A stretch of DNA of 64,000 nucleotides from contig JAILWY010000026.1 of assembly GCA_022113835.1 (NCBI GenBank), positions 2,934,001-2,998,000 of the forward strand, written 5' to 3'. This document shows, in pieces, positions 40,201 through 52,200 of this stretch. Origin of the DNA: Atopsyche davidsoni (Eukaryota > Arthropoda > Insecta > Trichoptera > Hydrobiosidae). The notes beneath the pieces are model-generated. The model made no database searches, was not told the DNA's origin, and saw nothing but the letters and a program-made list of their open reading frames with translations. A program made the position numbers and the translations under genes. Numbering within the stretch: position 1 is the stretch's first letter; the number at the start of each line of letters is the position of its first letter.

Positions 40201-43200
40201 AAACATACTTTCATTTGAGTTATCATAAGTTTAATTCTAATACACGACATAAAAGCTGCGAACCATTAATCACCAAAGTTTAGCACCACCACGACAATAG
40301 CACGCATCCCTTTGTGTAACATTTATTTTAATTTAATAGTAGGGCCGTTGTATTGAACGAGAACGCATTCCTTCACGTTCTTCAAGCTGTGTACTTAGTT
40401 GTATACAATATTTCAGAATGTTGGTACAAATTTTCTTTAGCCAAATTTAAATATGCTTGAGAGTAATCATATCAGGTTGAAATTCACTTGTGAGGGCATC
40501 AATGCGAGGAATTGTCAATCGAGAACCTGGTCTAAAATTAAAACAACAAAAAAAATAACAAAACACAACCTATTTCACGTGTTATGTGCTAAAACCCGTG
40601 AGTGGTTTGGGTGTTTCCGATATTTCTCGCTGGCAAGTGTGGCGGCTGGCCCACAGATGGCAGTGGCAGAGGTCTGGGGGGCCGCACCGGAAGTAATGCC
40701 AGGGACCCTGAAAACCCGCGATACAGGACCCCCCAAGTACTCGAACCTAACCCGAAAGGAAAAGCTTATCACCTGGGATTTTTAATTTAACACTATTCGC
40801 CGTCATTATCAAAAGATTCTAGACCCCCCGGTCTCGGCTTCTTCGAAATTCCGCCGCCAGTTTTCTGATGCCACCCTGCAGGAGGTGACGTCAAATTGGG
40901 GTTTGACGTCACAACGAAACTCAAAGTCCTCATTTAAATTCGGCGTCCTTAACCACAAAAAAGTAAAGAAACCCACGATGTGTATACTTTCATGGTTAGG
41001 TATGAAATTTATGTTGATATTTCTCATCAGCATATTTTTAATTTCTATACTTAACGTTCGTTCACACGTACTTACCTGCCTTTCAGCACCGCGGAATGCA
41101 TATGTTCAATACAAGCGTTGAGGTTTAATTGCGGTTCTGCAGTTGTATTTCTAAATTGCATTAAAGAACGCTTAGCATTAGCATTCTAACACCAACGTTG
41201 CATACAAACCGGTTACACTTACTAGCTGCTATTACTGCACTTAATGAATGCAATATCTGAGAAAATCTTATAATATCGTACACGGTTGTTAGTACACATT
41301 ACAACATCCCAGCGATCTTTATCAATCAATAATGCAGGCGAAGTATCGGGAGTGCCGAGTACCTGGACGGTGTCATTAATCCAGTCCTCTTCTGCGGGAG
41401 CCGCCCGGCGACGTGTTTACGTTTTGTTTGGGAGAGTTATTGTATGTTAGCCATTCATGAAGAACACCAGACGGTACGTCTGTGGGCGTCGGTTCAGTAG
41501 AAATCTTCTCGGGCGGCCACGAAATACGCATTTAAAGATTGCTAAGTTTACGACTTATACTTTACGCCGATATACAGGTGCCGTAAAACTCGTGTATCAC
41601 CCGAAAACGAGAGACCGCTTAACATCTTTGACACTTAATAAAATGTTTTTTTAACATGAATTGTATATTTTTTTATAATGAAATCATTTTAAGAATGTCT
41701 GACCCTCAGTTGTTTTTACAACCCTGAGCTCCTGCAATCCAACCGACGAATATTTCATAGATTCTGCAAATACAATACATTATCACCCCTCTCGATACTA
41801 TTGATTGCGCTTACACGTCATCAGCGGCTTTTACGCATTTAAATGTGTTTTATCTCGCTTAAATACTATTTCATTCGGAACGAATAAAATAGTAATTATT
41901 TTGATTACGTAATTAATGATCTGTGCAGGTGTCGAAGACTGGCGCCTTTCCCTATCGCGTCACCTGAGCTGCATTCTGATCGACCAAGGTCAAACCAAAA
42001 GAGTACACCTTGCGTTTTGATAATGATAAATAAACATTTCATTGTAATATCGGCCATTACGGAGGCTGTCGTTTTTTGCGAAGCCTACGCTCGCAATGAT
42101 ATACTTTGGAAGCAACTTTTTTTTTTCATTTACTTAACAATTATCAAACTATAAAGTTTCTTAGTTTTGTCATATTTTTTTATCAGAAATTAATTACACA
42201 ACCTCTTTATTTAATAGTATAGTTTTCTATGTAATTGTTCTCTTTAATTCTTAGATATGTGATGCAGGTCTGTTGACGTGCAATTCCGAGTACTGCAGTG
42301 GTCTCAGTTTCCGGGAGCTCCTGCTACGCAGCCGTAGGCTTATATCGCGTTGCGAGATACGCGGAGTGTCCTTGGACAGCACTTGTTAAATGTGTCAAAT
42401 CGCTTTGAAGAGAGTTACGAGCTTCGTGGAATTCACATGATAATCTGACCGCAATCGTTGCTCGTATCGCCGCCGCAGCATAGCGAAGCCATGTTGCTTC
42501 TCATTTATATAAAACACTAACTCTAAGGACGTTTTATGTCTAGCTCTACTGCTTTAAACTTTTTATGTTTACTGCTATTACTACTTTCCACGCCATGTTA
42601 CTTTTAATCGATGTGCTAGTTCAGTCTTCTTCTTTACTACTTTATTTGCTGTGTTGCTTTTGTGTTATTTCAAATGTAAGAACCTTTTACAAATGTTTTT
42701 TTTTAACCACGCTGTTACTTTAGATGCTAGGACCTTCAGTGTCTACTTTCTTCCTTGCCACGCTTATTGGCAAACATGTTTATTCAGCGTCCTACTAACA
42801 CACAGCACTGGGCGTATTTCTTCCCCCGCATCCTTTATTAGGAATATAACTGACTAGATATATTAAAATGTGGAAAGTATCGGTATTGCGTGTTTTTTCG
42901 CGTGTTTAAAAATCCAAACTAATTTCAGCTAAGATAATTTAACTTATAATTTTATAATATGATTCGGTCTTGATATTTTTATTTTGTTCCAATATTTTTT
43001 GGGCACGTTTTTATTTTATGCAAAAATTAATGTTTTTCATATTTAAATTTTATTTTTTTATATCTAAAATAGTAAGTAAACGAAGTACTTTAAATTACCA
43101 ATGCGGCGCCTATGTTTTTAAAATATACACAATAGATTTAAATTTATAATATGGAGCCAAAACTGAAAATTTTAGCTCGTGTGTTACGAAGGCGTAGAGT

Positions 43201-46200
43201 TTGTTCAATGAACTAACCTAATCTAACTTGTCTACTAAATAAATACAGTCAACCCTGACGCTTTCAAATATCAAAGCATTTATAATGTATGGGACAGCTC
43301 TCTATACTAATGACTGGCTCCGGTGTCACCTCTATAGGTCAGAGAGTATAATTATACTCGAATTTCACCCTTACGATCGCTTTTGATCAATCAATACTAA
43401 CTGACCGTAGCCATCCCATATTTTACTGTGGACCCTAATAACTAGTGATGTGATCATTTTCTTTTCGTTTTTTTTTTTATATAAAATAATAAATAGGTAT
43501 GAATTTAAGATCGGAAAAAAAAATTAAAAGTCCACTTAATGTGAACAAATAATAAATGAAAAAATGAGATTGATTGATGTGAATGAAAATTAATTTAGAG
43601 TCAACCATAACAGATGAATCAAATATAACGTTTTCAGTAATAGTATCGATATTGTGAAACGAATGTTAATATCGATATATAGTTAATTTTGAGCTATCGA
43701 CATTATCGCTTATCGTATTCAGTGGTTCGCTTCTCTACGCTCGATTGCGTATTTTTTTATATTTCCAATGACTTGTAAGGAAAAACTTGAGCACATTTCT
43801 GTGCGTCATAATTGACAATGCTTTTCTAGAGGTCACAGTTCACATAGAGTGACGTGCAATCCTATGAAATGATAATTAATCATTCTTACGGATTTAAATC
43901 GATCTTTCAGGGAGGCCCTGAATTTGTAAACATTACTCTTTTTTGGTTTTCAGTGATAACAAACGTTTGCCTCCAGTGCCTCAGTTGCGCGGTGTGGTCA
44001 GCGATAAGACGGAAAGGATATCGTGTGGTTCTATAATTTTTGCACTATCAGTTATCCTTATCGCAGTTTTTAAAAAAGCTGTAATATTTAATATATTGCA
44101 GTACAACCACCAATTGTTATTATGTAATAGCATGAACATAAAGAATTTTCGTTAATATCAAAAGAGTTTATTTGTTATTGTTAACTCCCATGTAAACAAA
44201 CACTCAACAGGAAAATAAAATAATAAATATATAATACCTGATAAAAAAATTATGAGTAAAATGAATAATCAATGATGATAAAATCATGATGACAAATTCA
44301 ATAGCTTATTTTATCTAATATTAATCATAAGCAATGGATGTTTGTTTACAAAAATCAATATTTGGAACATTTTGCCAATCTAATGTTAATTTACTATTTT
44401 TTAACGATAATTTTAAACGATAACAAAACTCGATATATAATTATAATCTTTAGCTATTTTAATAATGTTACAAAAATAATCAAAACATTTTATATTTAGT
44501 CTACACACATTTTGAAGCTTGGAAAATATATAGATTTAGTTAATCATATTAGAAGCTTCAAAGTTTTTTTGTTTATATTTTTTAAATATATATTTTTACT
44601 TCTAGTTTTATTAAATTACACTTAGAGCAGGTAAATCAAAAATCGGAGACCCTGAATTCATTTTTTTTAAATTCTTTTTTTGCATCTAGTATAGGGAAAT
44701 GAAAACGATGTAACCATCTGCGTTTCCACTATCGCAATAGTTCGCATTAATTCGCGTTATCCGATATCCAAATAATCACAAGTGCTTGTACATACGTGTT
44801 CCATTATCGATGGATAATGCAACACGGGTCCGCCCCCCGAGCCGCGGAGCCTCCGAGTCTCCGGACAAGACAACGCGGAGGAGATTTCCCGCTGACTACG
44901 AAAAACAATGAGCGATCACGAGAAAATACCCATTTTCCTTAAGTGGATCTATTACTAGTAGTGACTATTGGTAGAATATATTTTTTCATTATTTTAATAT
45001 TGTTTTTATCCTTTTTTTTTTTTTAATAATTATACAATATTTTCATTTCAAAAATAATAACAAACAAATATTTGTTGTTAAGTTTCAAGAATATTTTTCT
45101 TCGACTTATTGTTATTGATTCCTAGATCAGCAGCATGTATAGGCTTACGTAAATCTACATATTTTCAACGTGGGTATTTTGATATGTTGTATAAAACAAA
45201 TGCGAAATTTCTAGTATAATACAAGTTCTCATTATCAGCCTGGAAAAGTATTAAGAGAATCTGAAACCCAATTAAAAAAAAAACTTATATTCTTTTTATG
45301 GTACTCGTTTGGAATTCACAAGCGATTGCTTTTTTAGGGGAAGTTTAATTGTGTCAATGGTGGCTGACTCTATTTTAAATTAATGTAATACAAAGCTAGG
45401 TTTGAAAATGTTTCTTGCACGTTACACTGTCACTCGTGGACCAAATTTTCAATATCATTCAATACGAATCTTTTGGTCTTGGCTTTCAAAGATTGCAAGC
45501 ATATTTGTTTGACCAGGTGTGTTTTCAAAACAAAGCTTTCTTGTAAGGGATACGAGTGCAGCGTCGCGGCGGTGCAAGGGCAGCGTCCTCGGCGAGTGGC
45601 GAGTCCGTCGCGGGCGCAGGTGACTAAGCCGCGAGATCGGAGGCTCTGGCGGCGGGGCAGGTGTGGGAGGGTGGCGGGAGGGGGAGGGGGGCGGCCCACG
45701 CGGCCGCGGATGTCCATACACGGCGCGCGCCGCGCCAGTCGCCGACCGACCGCCGCGCGATCCGCACGCCGACCACGACCGCCATAGTTCACTCCATTGC
45801 GAACCCGTGTCCCCGCGCGTGCCACGAACAACGAACCCTCAGTGCCGCACGTGCTCCTTTCCCAGAGCAAAGTTCACACGTGCCGGCCGCCACCCCGAGA
45901 GCGCGGATGCTCCGGGGAGACCTCGTCCGGGCATACGGGCGTATGCTAGGACTGACGGTTCTTCACAGGGCCAGGCCCGCCACCGGCATGGGCATGCTTG
46001 TGGGGTAAGACAACGCACAAACGCCCCCTCTTGCAATACTAAACCGACCTGACTATTTTATAATACGCTAATACCAAAGCTTCTCTTCCGTTTTCTCAAA
46101 AAAAATAACTGAATAATCGTGTTTACGTGCACAAAAGCTATCGCTTCATATTGTATTTACAATAAATTTATATGTTTAATCAAATTTGAACGCTGTAGGC

Positions 46201-49200
46201 GTGAAGTAAGAGTCGATATTTCCACTTGTGTGCATTTTCCACTTTCTTGTCGCGCCCTTCTTTTCCGCGTTTCCCGCGCCGGAGCCTTGCCCCCCGAGCG
46301 GGCCGCGCCGCAGGCTCTCCGGCGCGTTCAGGCTCCGACTGATTTGGTCCCTGTTAATTTCGGAGCTTGTTTTACCATAAACGATCCTAAGTTGCCCACA
46401 GGCCTCGCGCAAGGCTAGCGCGACGCTTGTCCTCTTACCTTTATTGGTTTTCCCGAGAAAAAAATGTATTCTCAATATGAATATTGAGTTATAAAATATT
46501 CATTTTATAAAATCTTGTGAATCGTTGTCTAATTTATTTATTCGATATAATATCTTTTGATTATAAAAAATATACTTAATTAAAATATATGAAAAATCAT
46601 AAACACGATTTTAGGTTTTTCTAATGCAAAAAAATCCTGTGAATGTTGTTACATTTTACAAAAAAGTGAAGATACGAAATTAATTTTTTCACCACTATCT
46701 TGCATTTGGACCCAAACAGTAGCAACAAGAATTATTCAACACTGCCAAAGAAAACATTGTCTACATAAGTATAACTTTGGTATTTCTGCACGTATATACT
46801 ACGGCATCGATTGTGACTGTGTGGAACATGTTGCTCTATTTGATTGTATTTTATTTAACCGTATCGCTCAATCGACCGCGACACCCACAAGTGATCATTA
46901 TTATTCTCTCAGGCACGCGAGTGTGCCATTAGTGGCTATAAAGTTCTCCTCCCTTCCATGTATTCCGTCATTTTTCCAGAAAATAAAAGTCATTGAAAAA
47001 TATGACCGCGGCGTTCGTAAATATTTACATCAATATAAGCAGTCGAAATGTGAATAATATTTTTTCTGAATTCACACTTTTTATCACCCTGACTGCGATA
47101 TTGATAATAAAAACTTTCAATAATTTGTAGTTTATAATATATATAATGAATTTGTTCTTCTCCGCCGCCCATATGGCAGTATTGTTTTTGTTTGATATTA
47201 AATGCTTGTAAAAACCCAGACATGATCCTCATGTTCAAAACGTTCGAACCGAACCGATTGTTGCGGTTTTCGACCCCTGGTTTTTGTAACTTTATCGAAA
47301 CCGCACAGCAGATAACCGCACGGAGGCGAATGTTTATCTTTATTATTTGTGATTAAGGAATTAGAATGCGTCAGTGTTCGTATAACCGGTGTTTCAAAAC
47401 TCATCGCTTCAAAATCTCTTCCCGATTATCCTCTTAGAGGTCGAGGAAGACGTGTCGGCTCTGAACTGTTTGCACGTCTTGCTACGGTAAGGAAAAAAAA
47501 ACATTATTGCATCTAGGTGGAATGATCAATGCTGGTTCACACAGTTTCTGGTAATATTTATCCATACTTAAATTTTCTGCTCTTTTCACTCAGAATCCAT
47601 TTTCTATTACAACGGTAAAAAAGTATTGTAATATACTTATTTTATATGACTATGGCTGAAAACAAAAATCTAGAAGGTTCTTCAATGCTCTGTATTTTAT
47701 CTTACTTTACTGGCTTTCCCAATCTAATCAAGGATAACGTTCGCTTTGTGCTTCGTGATGCACGTTCCGTCATTTACGGGGCACTGCCACTCGGTGATGA
47801 GAGTGTTACAGCTAGAATCTAATGACTGTTATAGTAGACAGGACATTGTGGAGAAATTGTGTTTTGCCGTGTTTTGCCTATCTTCACTCGATGCGACATT
47901 GGCTTTTTGATATGAACTATATTCGTATGAAGAGAATATTACGTATCCGAAGCAATGTTAAATCATTTAACCAAATACAGTCAAATAAACTGCGGCCATT
48001 TCAGATGGCACTTTGCACTTTGAACTCGTGTGTATTCGCCATGCTCATTATAAAGAAATACAATTAGTCACGTTGCACTTCAAACATTGTCGGTTTGTGT
48101 GCGTACGCCTACAAACTGCGCGTTTATCAGTATACGTGAAAGTATGCAAAAGTGAAAAGTATTTGCATGCTTTTTTTTTTTATGAATAACTGAACGCCAG
48201 CGAATTGGCAAGCTGGCAAAAACGCGTCCATCTCTCGGCTATGCGTACTGCGTTTGTGACGGATCGTCTCTCTGAGCGGCTGTCGCTTTTCTACAATCTC
48301 ATCGAGCGTCGCTCGACACGAGGCTGTCTATGAATGGATGGAGTGATCGCGGAGAATGATCGCCTATCCGGATGTGTGGCGCGGTGGGAGTGTGCCCGTT
48401 TCCTTCGTATTATATCATCGGTTTATTATATTAATTATAATTCATCGAATCCCACTATTATCTCCATAGGTATATATTTGCCAATTGGTATTAAACATAG
48501 GTACTCTGTTTATATTATTTTATTGCATCCTTTCATATTATAAATATATATGACGTAACGTGTATAAGTTCTCCGTGTCAGTGATGTCCAACCAGAAGTT
48601 ACACAGCCTGTTTTTAAATCGATTTAATTGTTATTGAATTTTTATGTTAACACATTTAACTCTCATAGGTGAATTTCATAGATCTAGTCTAATACATACG
48701 ACATCGTATGTCTTTTATGCTTAAAATTTAAAAAAAAATTAAACTTACGCTTCTCTTGTCTTTGCAGTATTCTTCCAAACTAAGATGCATAAAAATATAA
48801 CGACCCAGTTATAAATTTTTTTTTTTTTATTCTGTTCGTGAATTTCATTTATGAATTAATAATGTATTTAACAGGAGATAAGACTTAGTAATTTGAGCTT
48901 TCATATCTTAAAAAGTTGAGCATCACTGTCTTAAATATTAGCTTAATGATATCTAATCATAGTTTTGAGTGCAGTTTTTTTTTCAAGCCGACCACCCAAA
49001 TTGTACTCACGTAATAATAGTATGTACTTAAACTACATATTTAAAAACTCCATCTCTTGTGCTTTTACACAGTGTGCATGTCCAACTAAGATGTCTAGGT
49101 TTCCCTTGGGACCGGGTTGGTTTATCTGTATGCAAACCATGCGCTATGGCCATGGCGCAAAAGCCGTAAAATACCAAACAAACTCACGCTGGCTTTTTCG

Positions 49201-52200
49201 TTTATACCAAAAAGAAAAAAGCTACACTTTTGCGACCGCGGTGCATTTTCGTCCGACCGCACAGTGGGATCTCGTCGTAAATTTGTAAAACAATCATAAA
49301 ATGGGTTTTTAATGTCAGTATGGAGACTTCAGCGTCATCGTATAGTTTAATAACTCGGCTTCATTACTGTCTGAGAAAAAAATGAAAAAATTATACATGA
49401 CTGTTCATGCGGGTGTTTTTTTATACGTCATTACATGAATGTACTCTTTGCAGTAATGTACTTAGTAATTTATTGAATACTTAGTTAATAAGTAATGAAT
49501 GAGGTCGAATTAGAATCTCATTCTTTACATTACTTACCATATATATTTATTAAAATTAGTATTAGTAAAACTAACCTTGTTTTGCAGTGTCGTTTGATTA
49601 AGCAGGCTTACGCAATCAATTTAATTAATTAATTAATTTTGAATATTGTAGTCCAAATAAGAGCAAATCGCAAATTTACTCAATCAATAAAAAAATATTG
49701 AAGATAAAAAGTTTTGAATGTATTGATGTATAAATGTTGCAAGTATCATGATAGTGCCTGCGAGTTTTATCATTATAATTTTCGTTTCGCTAAGTGGTAT
49801 TTGTACTCAATAACGAAGAAAACGTTAATAATAAATATTTTATGATTTATTCAAATTGATTTCCAAGTTATTGCCTACAAAACGTATCTGCGCATCGGCA
49901 TGTTTTCCCGACCGCCGCGGCCGAGGCGCGCGCACGTCCGTGACGTCACCACCCACATAAGGCAGCGCAGCCTCCGGTCCGCGCCGTGTTTGGAGCACCG
50001 GCCACCAGCCTCCTCCTCCGTAGCCAGCTCCTTCCATCAGCCTGTGCCAGCCGCGCGGGGGACGTGCCTCCGTGCCACGTGCGCGGGACCACGTGCTGTC
50101 CCACCGTGGCGACTTCAAACATAACACACGAGCACACGAGTTGCCTTCCGAAGGTGCACATCACAAAAAGTTTCATTTATTCCAATGATACTATGGAAAG
50201 GAAAATGTCAACGAATACGTATAGCCAATTGGCTAGGAAATGTTTATAATCACCTAGCTTATATTTGAGTATTACGAATAAAATATGCCTTTTGTGGATG
50301 AAAAATTTCATCTTGCAAAACGTTTTGAGTCGCACCTGCGTCATGAAATTTCATTGTTACTAATGTCGTGATCACAGCATGCACGCACGGCACCAGCGCC
50401 TAAAATGTGGCCTGCATACCTTTTTTTAAATATAATTTCATAGCGTAAAAGATATTATTACTGACGTCATGTTTCTAGATTTTCTGTTTTGAAAACAGGG
50501 ACATTACGAACTGCCTACACCTTTCTTGCATAGCGGAGACGTGGATCCGTTTTTTTTTTTTTTTTTTGTGCCTCAGAGATTTTAGTCTTGCCCGTCTATT
50601 TTCAGATCGATTCGTAATATCACGTCTAAAAATGCAACACTAATAATTTAGCACCGAGTCCCGGACTCGTGCTTGGTGCGGTGTTTACAAATAATCAGAA
50701 ATGACCAGGTCGGACCTCGCGGCCGCCACTGGCAGGTGATCCGTCGATTTGGCTGATGCTCCACTGAAAGTTGTTTGGAGGCTTTTCGAAGCTTTAATAA
50801 CTCGTTTTGCTACTCACAACATTGTAACTATAATATGAATTATTCAGAGAACACAAAATCTCAAGGCATTGTTTTGATGCTTATATTTGTATACATTTTG
50901 AAACTTATATAATAAAATATGCACGTATTCATGAGGATGTCGAATATCACGACCTTTCTTTTGTCAATGTTTTGCTCCAGAAAATAATTATCTGCGCGCT
51001 GCTTTCGGTGTTGTCACCATTTCAGTTCTTGGTCTACTCGTCTATAAAACTATCATTTAGGATTATTCTCTATTTGTAGCGGCGAGCAGCTAGCTTTCCA
51101 TAAAATGAAAATATTGATAACAAATATCAAAAATAACTTTACTTTAATGCATATTTTAGGAATTAATAACTGATTGTTCTGAAGTCCCTGCAAAATAAAA
51201 TTAATAGATTTTAATCGCTAACATGTCTGACCCTTTCCGTTTGGTCTTTGGTTGTAGTTTTTTATTCAAACTTTCCATAGCATCCTATTGACTTGTCTTC
51301 AGTTATTTCGGCGTTCCATCTAACCTCCGTTAGATCTCTGGTCATATGTATGAACACCTGTTTGAACATACCCAGTAACTCAATACCACTGCCAATACAT
51401 TTATCGTATGCATAAGCAACATTTACCTTCATCGACTATCCATTTTCATTATGTGTGCAGTGTAATTTAATAATCATGTTGTACGAACAAGTTATTGTTC
51501 ATATTCAAAACACCTAATAAAGTTGTTTTAACTTTTCTTTTACAACGCGGTCGTGCCGATCCTTATCCGAGACATTATTTATATTTTGTTTGATTCTTTC
51601 ATTATGGCGATCGCTCGAAAACCGGTTACTTTATATACTGTGCAAAAAATCAGTGTTCACAGAATTCGTGTTTATATGTATGAAATTCAACTCTCCACAT
51701 ATAAATACGTCAAGGAATAACTTAAAAAAAACTGTAAAATATATATACATGAAACTTGTCCTGACCCTTTGTAAATGTCTTGGATATTATGTATCTATTA
51801 TATTTCTATGTTATTATGTTTGTATTCAGTTTGGTTAGCATAATTATGGCATGAAAAAAAATATCGTCTCTTAGTCAAATAGCCATTTGACTAAGAGATT
51901 GCGATATTTTTAATTTGTTGTATAAACATCGTAGTCGAAACTTAAAACCGGTGTTTCCAGAATAAATACCCGCATTGTGGAAACTAAACAGCTTTGAATG
52001 GCTTTGTTATAAAAGAAAGCATCACGCATGAAATAAAATACAAGCCGAGTAGGAGTTTCAGAATATTGCGAATTGCCTTGTGACCTCTGCGGCGCAATGT
52101 CAAACAAGATTGACTTTAAGTGTATAAAATAAGCAGCATTATTGACAAAGCCGTTTGACCCTTGCATACTTATCTTATGCGTGTTTTCATGAATACTTAA

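Larger units (their letters stand above)
45545..46010 (+). promoter_or_regulatory. CpG-rich island with G-run cluster, likely internal slingshot promoter
   Basis: About 460 nt of strongly GC- and CpG-rich DNA in an otherwise AT-rich intron. It includes a G-run cluster at 45665-45691 (five runs of three to six G) that satisfies a G-quadruplex pattern on the + strand. Long open frames on both strands here are a by-product of the lack of stop codons in GC-rich DNA and resemble no known protein. It ends at the donor of the candidate alternative first exon. Confidence 0.5.

Noticed and set aside
40602..40920. GC-richer patch with frames reading [14 protein letters not shown] and similar, first suspected to be a transposon relic
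   Set aside because: No catalytic motif, terminal repeat or known protein could be recognised; left as unexplained intronic sequence.
45430..45870. 146-codon minus-strand frame over the CpG island
   Set aside because: Arg/Pro/Ala-rich translation without any motif, explained by the absence of stop codons in GC-rich DNA; the plus-strand exon with an in-phase donor is the better reading.
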